NCBI RefSeq assembly: GCF_000829825.1
Contig: NZ_JXSL01000030.1
Coordinates: 1,123,501-1,187,500 of the forward strand
Length of the DNA stretch: 64,000 nucleotides
Reading direction: 5' to 3'
Source of the DNA: Paramagnetospirillum magnetotacticum MS-1
Lineage (GTDB): Bacteria > Pseudomonadota > Alphaproteobacteria > Rhodospirillales > Magnetospirillaceae
Made by a program: the position numbers and the translations under genes. Position 1 is the first letter of the stretch; every line of letters starts with the position of its first letter. The notes under the pieces are model-generated. The model was not told the DNA's origin and searched no databases. It saw only the letters and a list, made by a program, of their open reading frames with translations. Below are positions 1 through 9,115 of this stretch, in pieces.

Positions 1-207
1 CTCGTCGGTCAGCGAGAAGGTCTCCTGATAGACCTTGTCGCCCGAAAGCGCCGCGACGGAAAGCGGCGTCACGAAATTGGCCCCGCCCTTGGTCAGGATG
101 CTGCGCACCGAACAGCCCCGGTCCTTGAGGCGGCGGATCAGCTCCAGCGACTTATAGGCGGCGATGCCGCCCGAGATGATGAGAAGAACCCGCCTGCCAT
201 CCAGCAC
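1..207 (-). CDS. coaBC: CoaBC, phosphopantothenoylcysteine decarboxylase/synthase, N-terminal fragment
   Basis: Only the first 69 codons lie in the window; the gene runs off the left edge. The visible part holds the flavoprotein (HFCD, CoaC-type) signature: a hydrophobic strand followed by SGGIAAYK (about residues 10-17), then LIRRLKDRG and the FVTPLSV segment of the FMN-binding fold. The family makes 4'-phosphopantetheine from phosphopantothenate and cysteine in coenzyme A synthesis, in the cytoplasm. I place the start at a GTG at 207-205, because the frame is closed by a TGA just upstream (219-217) and a GAGG Shine-Dalgarno precedes it by about 7 bases. The C-terminal CoaB domain cannot be checked. 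Confidence 0.85.
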   Translation of the reverse strand, partial: MLDGRRVLLIISGGIAAYKSLELIRRLKDRGCSVRSILTKGGANFVTPLSVAALSGDKVYQETFSLTDE

Positions 208-290
208 TGTGAAGCCTCAAAAAAATACGGTGGCGTTGTGTGGTTAAGCGTAGCGGGTGCGGGGCGGGGGTGCAAGGGGGGAGTCGGCCC

Positions 291-326
291 AAAAGAAAAA
301 CCCCCTCCCGTTGCCGGGAGAGGGGT
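291..326 (-). terminator. Rho-independent terminator of groEL
   Basis: On the minus strand a GC-rich stem (arms around 302-310 and 314-325, with one bulged base and a short TTGC/GCAA loop) is followed by TTTTTCTTTT (300-291). It lies about 35 bases beyond the groEL stop codon, so it should end the groES-groEL transcript. Confidence 0.85.
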
Positions 327-361
327 TTCCTTTAACGCAGGTAAGCGTTGGTTGGCGGGAC

Positions 362-2032
<1,671 letters not shown>

Positions 2033-2048
2033 CTATAGAATTCTTGGG

Positions 2049-2336
2049 TTAGGCGAGAATGCCGAGAATGTCGGATTCCTTCATGATCAGCAGATCGACG
2101 CCGTCGATCTTGACCTCGGTGCCGGACCACTTGCCGAACAGCACGCGATCACCGGCCTTGACGTCGAGAGCGACCAGCTTGCCGTCATCGCCACGGGTGC
2201 CGGAGCCGACGGCCACGACTTCACCCTGCATGGGCTTTTCCTTGGCGGTGTCGGGGATGATGATGCCGCCAGCGGTCTTCTCTTCCGCGTCGAGGCGCTT
2301 CACCAGCACGCGATCATGGAGCGGTCTGAACTTCAT
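2049..2336 (-). CDS. groES: 10 kDa co-chaperonin GroES
   Basis: 95 residues, with the family start [14 protein letters not shown], the mobile-loop [11 protein letters not shown] and a C-terminal [12 protein letters not shown]. GroES is the heptameric lid that closes the GroEL cavity. It is the first gene of the operon, about 45 bases downstream of a CIRCE inverted repeat on the minus strand. Nothing is truncated. Confidence 0.98.
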   Translation of the reverse strand: MKFRPLHDRVLVKRLDAEEKTAGGIIIPDTAKEKPMQGEVVAVGSGTRGDDGKLVALDVKAGDRVLFGKWSGTEVKIDGVDLLIMKESDILGILA

Positions 2337-2382
2337 TTTGGAATTAACCTCCGTAAGACGCTTCGATCCAGCCGGGGCGCTG

Positions 2383-2409
2383 TTAGCACTCTCCGGCGAC
2401 GAGTGCCAA
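2383..2409. promoter_or_regulatory. CIRCE operator (HrcA-binding site)
   Basis: TTAGCACTC (2383-2391), a 9-base spacer, then GAGTGCCAA (2401-2409). This matches the CIRCE consensus TTAGCACTC-N9-GAGTGCTAA at 17 of 18 arm positions. It lies between the groESL -10 box and the groES start, where HrcA represses heat-shock operons. Confidence 0.95.
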
Positions 2410-2410
2410 C

Positions 2411-2439
2411 CATCTAGGGGGGGTCTGGGAGAGAGTCAA
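2411..2439 (-). promoter_or_regulatory. Sigma70-type promoter of groES-groEL
   Basis: On the minus strand TTGACT (2439-2434) and TAGATG (2416-2411) are separated by exactly 17 bases, and the CIRCE element begins directly downstream. The -35 and spacing fit a housekeeping promoter that is repressed by HrcA. No obvious RpoH-type -35 (CTTGAA) replaces it, though CTTGACT overlaps such a motif. Confidence 0.75.
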
Positions 2440-2569
2440 GCAAGATCAGGTGAAATTTCCGGGCGCGGTCGGCCAACTTAATGATTTGTAATGATAAAAT
2501 TCTGCCATGGACTTGCCGCAAATTGCCCTTACATAGTGGGCACCGGTTTCTTGTACGGGATGAAGATCC

Positions 2570-3274
2570 ATGACTCCCTCTGAACGTGACCTGATTCTAA
2601 GCGTGTTCGACCGTCTGGCCAAACTGGCGGGCGGCAACAAGGATCGCGAGGCCGAGGCCCTGATTCTCGAGCGCATGCGCGCCGTGCCCGATTCCGCCTA
2701 TAATCTGGTGGAGGCGGTGGTGGTGCAGGAAATGGCCATCAAGGAGAACGAGGCCCGCATCCGCGATCTCGAGGCTCAGCTGGCCGGACGGTCGCAACAA
2801 GGTGGTGGCGGCGGCTTTGGTCAGCCGGGCAATCCCTGGGGCGGCGGACGCGGCTCGGTGCCCAGCACCCAGCCCCCGCAGCAGCAGGTCCAGCAACAGC
2901 AATACGCGCCCCCTCCCCAGCAGCAATATGCCCAGCCCTCTCCCTGGGGCGGGCAGCCCTCGGCGGGCGGCAGTTTTCTGCGCACGGCGGCGGGCGCGGC
3001 GGTGGGCGTGGCGGGCGGCATGCTGCTGGCCAACGGCATCTCCTCCATGTTCGCGGGCGGCCATGCGGGCGGTTCGCCCTGGGGCGGCGGCGGCCAGCCC
3101 ACTTCGGAGACCATCACCGAGAACACCACCATCAACAATTACTACGGCTCGCAGACTCCGCCAGCCGGTGGCGAGGCGCCCCAGGTCGGCTATGACACTT
3201 CCATCGCCGACGACCAGGGCTATGCCGATTTCGACCCCGGCTACGACGTGGGCGGTGGCGACGACAGTTTCTAG
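2570..3274 (+). CDS. DUF2076 family protein, proline/glutamine/glycine-rich
   Basis: 234 residues. The first ~70 residues are helical and charged (SERDLILSVFDRLAKL, then AVPDSAYNLVEAVVVQE) and match what I know of DUF2076 (PF09849) proteins. After this comes a low-complexity Q/P/G linker (about 80-135), then a short Gly/Ala hydrophobic stretch (AAGAAVGVAGGMLLANGI) and an acidic tail. DUF2076 proteins are uncharacterised; the hydrophobic stretch suggests membrane or envelope contact, which is inference. There is no cleavable signal peptide. A rho-independent terminator follows, separating it from the DUF1178 gene. Confidence 0.8.
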   Translation: MTPSERDLILSVFDRLAKLAGGNKDREAEALILERMRAVPDSAYNLVEAVVVQEMAIKENEARIRDLEAQLAGRSQQGGGGGFGQPGNPWGGGRGSVPSTQPPQQQVQQQQYAPPPQQQYAQPSPWGGQPSAGGSFLRTAAGAAVGVAGGMLLANGISSMFAGGHAGGSPWGGGGQPTSETITENTTINNYYGSQTPPAGGEAPQVGYDTSIADDQGYADFDPGYDVGGGDDSF

Positions 3275-3296
3275 ACGCAATACCATTGCAACGGCG

Positions 3297-3334
3297 GAAA
3301 CCGCTCCCTTATAACGGGGGCGGTTTCCTTGTTA
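3297..3334 (+). terminator. Rho-independent terminator after the DUF2076 gene
   Basis: GAAACCGC (3297-3304) pairs exactly with GCGGTTTC (3320-3327); the inner TCCC/GGGG extends the stem, and a short T-rich run follows. It lies between the two + strand genes. Confidence 0.7.
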
Positions 3335-3347
3335 TCGAGAGCCCGAC

Positions 3348-3590
3348 ATGATCCTCTACACGCTCCGCTGTTCCCACGACCACCACTTCGAGGAGTGGTT
3401 CGACAACAGCGGCGATTACGACACCAAGAAGGATGCGGGCGCGCTCTCCTGTCCCGAATGCGGCGACAAGGAGGTGGGCAAGGCCATCATGGCCCCCAAT
3501 GTGGGTAAGGCTCGCGCGGCGGCCACGCCGCCGCCGTCTTGCGGCACGCCCATGGGCTGCGGTGGCTGCCCCATGGCGGGACAGCATTGA
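3348..3590 (+). CDS. DUF1178 family protein, short zinc-ribbon-like form
   Basis: 80 residues. It begins MILYTLRC and has CSHDHHFEEWF, the typical start of DUF1178 (PF06676). A CPECG motif (about 46-50) and a C-terminal cysteine cluster (CGTP, CGGCP) could bind a metal. Most DUF1178 proteins I know of are about 140-160 residues, so this is a shortened version, and the reading frame ends cleanly. Function is unknown; a role as a small zinc protein is inference. It is convergent with the Ehr operon. Confidence 0.75.
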   Translation: MILYTLRCSHDHHFEEWFDNSGDYDTKKDAGALSCPECGDKEVGKAIMAPNVGKARAAATPPPSCGTPMGCGGCPMAGQH

Positions 3591-3600
3591 GGGCATAATC

Positions 3601-3715
3601 GGGCTATCGCCCGCACCCATTTGGGGCGATGCCCCAAACCCCCTTTATTTTCAAAAATAGAGGAGGGTCCGGGAGGTTTTCCTCCCGGTGGGGTCCGGGG
3701 CAAGGCCCTGCTACC
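3601..3715. repeat. Intergenic palindromic repeat with two hairpins
   Basis: This convergent gap holds a perfect hairpin TTTGGGGC-GAT-GCCCCAAA (3620-3638) and a second one CCGGGAGG-TTTT-CCTCCCGG (3669-3688), joined by an AT-rich segment. The layout is typical of dispersed intergenic palindromes. It could also act as a two-way terminator for the flanking convergent genes. Confidence 0.6.
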
Positions 3716-4253
3716 CTAACCTGCCGTCCGCCGCATCCAGCAGGGCCAGCAGTCCGGCCAGAATTTGGCGCGGGCTGGGCGGGCAACCGGGGATGTGCAG
3801 GTCCACTGGCACCACGTCGGAGACTCCCCCCACCACCGCATAGGACCCGGCGAAGCAGCCGCCGTCCTTCCCGCAATCGCCCATGGCGACGATCCAGCGG
3901 GGCTCGGGCGTGGCTTCGACCGTGCGCCGCAGGGCCTCTTCCATGTTGCGCGTCACCGGCCCGGTGACCAGCAGCACATCGGCGTGGCGCGGGCTGGCGA
4001 CAAAGCGGATGCCGAAACGCTCCAGGTCGTAGATGGGGTGGTTGACGGCGTGAATCTCCAGCTCGCAGCCATTGCACGACCCCGCATCAACCTCGCGGAT
4101 GGACAGGGAACGACCCAGTCTTGCCCTGGCGCGCCGCCCCAGCGCCTCGGCCAGTTCGGCGACGCCGTCGGGATCGGGACGCGGAGCGTCCTTCATGGTG
4201 TGTGGGCCCTTGAGCAGATGGCGGGCCAGCATTTTGGCGATGGGCGGGATCAT
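3711..4253 (-). CDS. Ehr/hydrogenase-4-like small subunit (HyfI/NuoB family)
   Basis: 180 residues. Cysteines of the single [4Fe-4S] (N2-type) site are in place: C60 and C63 in SCNGCELEI, C127 in MGDCGKDGG (C133 lies nearby), and C157 in PGCPPSP. In the family this subunit passes electrons between the large subunit and the membrane module. It is the last gene of the operon, separated from the large-subunit gene by 94 bases that hold a dispersed repeat. M1 could be replaced by M20 (4196). Because the partner large subunit has lost NiFe ligands, the retained FeS site points to electron transfer without hydrogen chemistry. Confidence 0.88.
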   Translation of the reverse strand: MIPPIAKMLARHLLKGPHTMKDAPRPDPDGVAELAEALGRRARARLGRSLSIREVDAGSCNGCELEIHAVNHPIYDLERFGIRFVASPRHADVLLVTGPVTRNMEEALRRTVEATPEPRWIVAMGDCGKDGGCFAGSYAVVGGVSDVVPVDLHIPGCPPSPRQILAGLLALLDAADGRLG

Positions 4254-4281
4254 GCCGGGGCGCCTTCAGTCATGGGGGCGC

Positions 4282-4343
4282 GCCGGCCTCCAGCCGCCAT
4301 TGAGGCGGCGGCCAAGCGAGCGGAGGCGAGCGCCCGGCGAGGG
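4282..4343. repeat. 62-bp dispersed repeat, copy A
   Basis: Aligns without gaps to 43745-43806 at 53 of 62 positions by eye. The core GCCGCC-ATTGA-GGCGGC is a hairpin, and the right end is GCGCCCGGCGAGGG. Both copies lie between same-strand genes, in the same orientation relative to the window. Confidence 0.75.
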
Positions 4344-4347
4344 TCAA

Positions 4348-5868
4348 TCATAGGTCATGCCCTGAGTAGGAGCAGTTGAACGACTTGTTGCACAACGGAA
4401 AGTCGGCGACGATGTTGCCCTCGATGGCGGCCTCGAGAAGGGGCCACTGGAACCATGACGGGTCGTGGGTGTGGCAGCGCTCCACCACATGGCCAGCGCT
4501 GATGCGCAGCCAGACCACCACCTCGCCCCGGAAGCTTTCAACCACGCCCAGGCCTTCACCCGCCACTTCGGGGACCGGAACGCGGAAGGCGCCTTCGGGC
4601 ATTTCATGCAGGATACGGTTGATGAGGTGCAGCGATTCCTTGGCCTCGGCGAAACGGACCAGAACACGGGCGTTGACGTCGCCTTCGGTGAGGACCGGCA
4701 CGGTCATGTCAAGCTTGTCATAGGGCGGATAGCTGGGCGTCTCGCGGGTATCCTGACCGCGCCCCGAAGCCCGCCCCACAAAACCGCCCGCGCCGAAGCG
4801 GTGAATCAGGGAGGTCTGGACGATGCCGGTGGATACGGTGCGGTCCGACAGCGACGGCGTGTTCTCGTAGAGCTTGTAACCTTTGGCGAGCATCTTGCCG
4901 AAGCCGTACAACAGATGCTTCAGCGCCTCGGCCCCCTCCTCGGACAGGTCGCGGTCAACGCCGCCTGGCACGATGCGGTCCATGTTGAGGCGATGGCCGA
5001 ACAGGGCGTCGTTGGCGCGCAGGATCTTTTCGCGCAGCACGCCCATATGGGACAGCATTACCGCGAAGGCGGCGTCGTTGCAGACCGCGCCGATATCGAA
5101 GACGTGGTTGGCCACCCGCTCCATCTCGGCCATCAAACCCCGGACCCAGTGGGCGCGGGGCGGAACCTCGCAGCCCGTGGCCGCCTCGACCGCGCGGGCA
5201 AAGGCCAGGGAATAGGCCACGGTGGAATCGCCCGACACCCTGGCGGCGATACGCTGGGCCTTGTCCAAGGGGGCGCCTTGCAGCAATCCCTCGATGCCCT
5301 TGTGCTGATAGCCCAGACGCTCTTCCAGCCGGACCACCGCCTCGCCCTGGCAATGAAAGCGGAAATGTCCCGGCTCGATCACTCCGGCATGGACCGGTCC
5401 CACGGGAATCTGGTGCAGGCCTTCGCCGACGGCCTGGAGAAAGGAATAGCCATCGGGCTGGGAGGGCGGCGCCATGGGCTGGGCGGCCAGCGGCATGCGG
5501 CTCGGCCAGCGCCCATGATCGAGCCAGGGACGCCGGTCCTCCAGCCCCACCGGGGTCAGGCCCCAGACGTCGTGGATGGCGCGCTCGATGCGGATGACGC
5601 CGGGCCGCACATTGCCTAGGGCGGGAAAGCGGCGGTCGTCGCAGTAATGGGACGCCACGGCGATATCGCCGCTGGTCTCGTCCCTCAGCGCCACATGGAT
5701 GTGGTCGCGCTCGGCCCATTGGGCCATCACCGACCATTCCGCCACCCGCAGGCGGTCGATGAGCAGGCGCCAGCCTCTGAGATCAAGGACGAAGCGCGGC
5801 CATGGCCGGTGCCCCTCGACCCGCTGGCCGAGGCTGAGAAACTCCAGCAGGGTGACGTCGCCCATCAT
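4348..5868 (-). CDS. Ehr/hydrogenase-4-like large subunit without NiFe ligands (HyfG/HycE, NuoC-NuoD type)
   Basis: 506 residues from the ATG at 5868, which overlaps the preceding hyfF-like stop as ATGA. The N-terminal ~140 residues are NuoC-like (ERAIHDVWGLTP, about 95-106). The rest is NuoD/HycE-like (GPVHAGVIEPGHFRF, about 157-171; ERLGYQHKGIEGLL). In [NiFe] hydrogenases the metal is held by an RxCGxC pair and a C-terminal CxxC. Here the first motif reads RVSGDS (210-215), with both cysteines replaced by serine. The C-terminus reads NCSYSGHD, with only the first cysteine kept (C499). This matches the energy-converting hydrogenase-related (Ehr) complexes described in the literature rather than a working hydrogenase. 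Its substrate is unknown. Confidence 0.9.
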   Translation of the reverse strand: MMGDVTLLEFLSLGQRVEGHRPWPRFVLDLRGWRLLIDRLRVAEWSVMAQWAERDHIHVALRDETSGDIAVASHYCDDRRFPALGNVRPGVIRIERAIHDVWGLTPVGLEDRRPWLDHGRWPSRMPLAAQPMAPPSQPDGYSFLQAVGEGLHQIPVGPVHAGVIEPGHFRFHCQGEAVVRLEERLGYQHKGIEGLLQGAPLDKAQRIAARVSGDSTVAYSLAFARAVEAATGCEVPPRAHWVRGLMAEMERVANHVFDIGAVCNDAAFAVMLSHMGVLREKILRANDALFGHRLNMDRIVPGGVDRDLSEEGAEALKHLLYGFGKMLAKGYKLYENTPSLSDRTVSTGIVQTSLIHRFGAGGFVGRASGRGQDTRETPSYPPYDKLDMTVPVLTEGDVNARVLVRFAEAKESLHLINRILHEMPEGAFRVPVPEVAGEGLGVVESFRGEVVVWLRISAGHVVERCHTHDPSWFQWPLLEAAIEGNIVADFPLCNKSFNCSYSGHDL

Positions 5869-7355
5869 CCCAGGATCCTCGCCACGCTTTGGAACCAGGC
5901 CACCAGTTCCTTGGGCAGATACAGCCCCGCCACCAAGACCAGCAGCATATGGACCCAAAGGGGGGTCAGCGCCAGGGCCATGGACAGCGGCCCGGCATGG
6001 CCGTGGGCGTGGGCGTGGGGCGGCGGCTCGCCGAAGGCCATGCCTTGCAGGCGGGCCACCAGGGCGCCGAAAGCCAGCAGCAGCCCGATGGCCAGCGGAA
6101 TGGCCAGCAGCGGAGCGCGGGCGAAGGTGGAGCTCAGCACCAGGAACTCGCTCATGAACACCCCCATGGGGGGCAGGCCGGCGATGGCCAGCACCGCCAG
6201 GACGAAGCCCCAGCCCAGAACCGGATGGGACTGGGTGAGGCCCTTGATGGAGGCGATGCGCTTGGTGCCCAGATTCTGGCTGATGATGCCGACCGCGAAG
6301 AAGATGGCCGACTTGGTCAGGGAATGCATGGTCATGTGCAGCAGACCGGCAAAATTCGCCACCGCGCCGCCCATGCCGAAGGCGAAGGTGATCACCCCCA
6401 TATGCTCGATGGAGGAATAGGCGAAGAGGCGTTTGATGTCGCCCCTGCGGTACAGCATGAAGGCCGACAGGAACAGACTCGACAGCCCCATGACGATCAG
6501 CAGCGGCCCCGGCGTCAGCGTGGCTCCGTTGGCGGCGATAACCATCTTGAAGCGCAGCAGGGCATAGAGCGCCACATTGAGCAGCAGGCCCGACAGCACC
6601 GCCGAGATGGGGGTGGGACCTTCCGCATGGGCATCGGGCAGCCAGGCATGCAGGGGCGCGAGGCCCACCTTGGTGCCATAGCCCACCAGCACGAAGACGA
6701 AGGCCAGATTCAACAGATCAGGCTGGAAGCGATGGGCCTGCTTGATCATCAGGGTCCAGGCCATGGCGTCGGCGCCGTCGCCCATCACCGGCTGGGCGGC
6801 CAGATAGACCAATGTGGTGCCGAACAGGGCGAGGCCAATGCCCACCGAGCACAGGATGAAGTATTTCCACGCCGCCTCGATGGCTTCGCGCGTGCGATAG
6901 AGGCTGACCATCAGCACGGTGGTCAGCGTCGCCGCCTCCACCGCCACCCACATCACGCCGGTATTATTGGCGCACAAGGCCAGCAGCATGGTGAACAGAA
7001 AGGCCTGGTACATGGAGTGGTAGAAGCGCAGATGCAGGTCGGAGAGACGCTGCGCCTCGCTTTCGCGCGCGATATAGGCCGCCGAGAAGATCGAAGTGCT
7101 CAGCCCCACGAAGGCGGTCAGCACCACCAGATAGACGTTGAAATCATCGATGAACAGCAGCCGCGTCGGCTCGGGCCGCACATGGATCAGCATCAGGGAT
7201 GAGCCAAACGTGATGACGGAGGCCAGCACATTGACCCAGGCCGCCACCCGCCAGTCCTTCAGCACCGCCAGGAATCCCGCCGAGCCCAAGGGCACGCCCA
7301 AAATCCACAGCAGCGGATTGTCGAAGCCGGGAAGCATGGAGACTATGCCGAACAT
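5865..7355 (-). CDS. Ehr/hydrogenase-4-like membrane subunit HyfF (antiporter-like, NuoN/NuoM family)
   Basis: 496 residues, with about 13-14 predicted membrane segments. The family's ion-translocation motifs are visible: a conserved Lys in GYGTKVGLAPLHAWLPDAH (about 250-268) and HMTMHSLTKSAIFF (about 340-355). A short histidine-rich stretch (HAHAHGHAG, about 440) sits near the C-terminus. This subunit should pump protons or sodium, driven by the soluble arm. It overlaps hyfE upstream by one base (TGATG) and hyfG downstream (ATGA), so these genes are translationally coupled. Confidence 0.9.
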   Translation of the reverse strand: MFGIVSMLPGFDNPLLWILGVPLGSAGFLAVLKDWRVAAWVNVLASVITFGSSLMLIHVRPEPTRLLFIDDFNVYLVVLTAFVGLSTSIFSAAYIARESEAQRLSDLHLRFYHSMYQAFLFTMLLALCANNTGVMWVAVEAATLTTVLMVSLYRTREAIEAAWKYFILCSVGIGLALFGTTLVYLAAQPVMGDGADAMAWTLMIKQAHRFQPDLLNLAFVFVLVGYGTKVGLAPLHAWLPDAHAEGPTPISAVLSGLLLNVALYALLRFKMVIAANGATLTPGPLLIVMGLSSLFLSAFMLYRRGDIKRLFAYSSIEHMGVITFAFGMGGAVANFAGLLHMTMHSLTKSAIFFAVGIISQNLGTKRIASIKGLTQSHPVLGWGFVLAVLAIAGLPPMGVFMSEFLVLSSTFARAPLLAIPLAIGLLLAFGALVARLQGMAFGEPPPHAHAHGHAGPLSMALALTPLWVHMLLVLVAGLYLPKELVAWFQSVARILG

Positions 7356-8017
7356 CAGCGGTCCCCCCGGTGGGTTTCCAGATCGGCCAGGTCCAAGGTG
7401 TCAAAGCGCTCTCGGATGCGAAAGAAGAAGATGCCGAACAAGGTCATGGCCACCAGCACCGAGAAGGCCACCGAGATCTCCACCACCAGGGGCATGCCCT
7501 TGGCCGACACGGCGGCCAGGATCAATCCGTTCTCCAACGCCATGAAACCCACCACCTGGGTGACGGCATTGTGCCGGGTGATCATCATGAGGAGGCCCAG
7601 CAGGACCACGCTCATGGCCAGAGCCAGGCTTTCCCGCGTGAGCGCCGCCGCATTGGCGGTAACGGGCAGGACCAGAAGGATGGACAGCGTCACCAGGGCG
7701 ACCCCGGCCATCATGGTCCAGCCGATGGACATGGCGGTCTCGACGTTCTTATGGATGCCCAACTGCTCCACCAGCCAGTGCAGCGCGATGGGCACGATGA
7801 TCGCCTTGAACACCAGGGCGATACCGGCGGTGACGTAAAGATGCGGCGCGTGCTGGATATGGGCCTGCCACGCCGCCGCCGCCGCCAGGGCCAGGGCCTG
7901 GAAGGCGAAGGTGTTGAGCACGGCGAACAGGCGGCGCTGGTACAGAAGCTGGAATCCGGCCATCAGCACCGTGGCGCCGATCAGATGGGCGATATCATAG
8001 GAAATCTGCGCGCCCAT
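7355..8017 (-). CDS. Ehr/hydrogenase-4-like membrane subunit HyfE
   Basis: 220 residues from the ATG at 8017, which overlaps the hyfC stop by one base. It has about six hydrophobic segments. The middle of the protein (IITRHN-like MMITRHNAVTQVVGFMALENGLIL, about residues 140-163) resembles the NuoK/MnhC-like core of HyfE, including an acidic residue in a membrane helix (ALENG). The upstream in-frame extension (to 8230) lies inside hyfC and is discarded. The C-terminus is charged and cytoplasmic (LADLETHRGDR). Confidence 0.85.
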   Translation of the reverse strand: MGAQISYDIAHLIGATVLMAGFQLLYQRRLFAVLNTFAFQALALAAAAAWQAHIQHAPHLYVTAGIALVFKAIIVPIALHWLVEQLGIHKNVETAMSIGWTMMAGVALVTLSILLVLPVTANAAALTRESLALAMSVVLLGLLMMITRHNAVTQVVGFMALENGLILAAVSAKGMPLVVEISVAFSVLVAMTLFGIFFFRIRERFDTLDLADLETHRGDR

Positions 8018-8964
8018 CACACCGCCTCCGACACATAGAGGAAGATGGTGGCCAACAGGCCCAGCAGCAGGGCTCCCCCTAAGAAATCGGCATAGCGGAA
8101 TACCCGCATCTTGGCGATGGAGGTCTCGAACACGCCCAAAGCCGTGGCCAGGACAAAGCACTTGGCCAGGAAGGCGGCCAGCCCGACGGCTAAAGCCAGG
8201 GCGCCGCCCTCGGACTGGGCCATGCCCCAAGGCGCGAAGAGGCCGCCGATCAGCGCCATGAACAAGGTGAGGCGCACCATGCCCGCACCCTCCATCAGGG
8301 CCAGATGGCGGCCGGAATATTCCAGCACCATGGCCTCATGCACCATGGTCAGTTCCAGATGGGTGGCGGGATTGTCGATGGGGATGCGGCCGTTCTCGGC
8401 GATAGCCACCATCACCAGGGCGGCCAGCGCCAGACCCAGCGACACTTCGATACCCACGCCGCCCGACAGGACGAAGGCGATGATCTGGGCGGGCGCCGTG
8501 GTCCCCGATATCAGCGACAGGGAGAAGGTGACCATCAGCATGGCCGGTTCGGCCAGACTGGAAATCATCATCTCGCGGCTGGCCCCCAACCCGCCGAAGC
8601 TGGTCCCCACATCCATGCCCGCCAGGGCCGTCCAGAACCGCGCCACGCCCAACAGCGCCACCAGGGCGATCAGATCGGCGGCCTGGGCCAGGAAGAGATG
8701 GGTAGTGAAGGCGGGCACGATGCTTGCGGCCAGCCATACCGCGCCGAAAGTGACATAAGGCGCGACTCGGAACACCCAGGAGGCGGAATGGGCGACCACG
8801 GCTTCTTTCTGCAAAAGCCGGTAGATATCGCGATAGGGCTGGAAGGGCGAGGCGCCGATACGCCCGTTCAGCCGCGACTTGACCAGCCGCACCCAGCCGG
8901 TGATCAGCGGGCTGATGGCCACCACCAGGATGATCTGCAGCAATTGCCAGAGGATGGCGCTCAT
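8017..8964 (-). CDS. Ehr/hydrogenase-4-like membrane subunit HyfC (NuoH family)
   Basis: 315 residues, with eight or so membrane helices. NuoH/HycD-type features include the loop FQPYRDIYRLLQKE (about 41-54), which contacts the soluble arm, and the charged segment ENGRIPIDNPATHLELTMVHEAM (about 189-211), which is the family hallmark. This subunit anchors the peripheral NuoB/NuoCD-like arm to the membrane. It is separated from hyfB by about 150 bases carrying a repeat, and overlaps hyfE downstream. Confidence 0.92.
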   Translation of the reverse strand: MSAILWQLLQIILVVAISPLITGWVRLVKSRLNGRIGASPFQPYRDIYRLLQKEAVVAHSASWVFRVAPYVTFGAVWLAASIVPAFTTHLFLAQAADLIALVALLGVARFWTALAGMDVGTSFGGLGASREMMISSLAEPAMLMVTFSLSLISGTTAPAQIIAFVLSGGVGIEVSLGLALAALVMVAIAENGRIPIDNPATHLELTMVHEAMVLEYSGRHLALMEGAGMVRLTLFMALIGGLFAPWGMAQSEGGALALAVGLAAFLAKCFVLATALGVFETSIAKMRVFRYADFLGGALLLGLLATIFLYVSEAV

Positions 8965-8983
8965 GGGGCCGTTCTCCTCGGCC

Positions 8984-9090
8984 TGTGATCCCGAGCGAAA
9001 GCGAAGAATCTCCGCTTGGCAGGACGGTGCCGGTTCTGAACCGTCGCGCCAGGACGAGATCCCTCCTCCCGATGGTCGTCGGGATGACCG
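8984..9090. repeat. Imperfect inverted repeat between hyfB and hyfC
   Basis: The left arm, around 8985-9012 (GTGATCCCGAG...GAATCTC), is similar to the reverse complement of the right arm, around 9056-9088 (GAGATCCC...CGGGATGAC), with an inner GGTTC/GAACC hairpin near 9032-9042. This style of intergenic palindrome is common in alphaproteobacteria. It splits the otherwise tightly coupled operon. Confidence 0.55.
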
Positions 9091-9115
9091 GTCAGATATT
9101 CTGCCGTCGTCTCGC

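Noticed and set aside
3711-5868. Functional [NiFe] hydrogenase
   Set aside because: Three of the four cysteines that hold the metal are replaced and no maturation genes are near; named as an Ehr-type complex instead.
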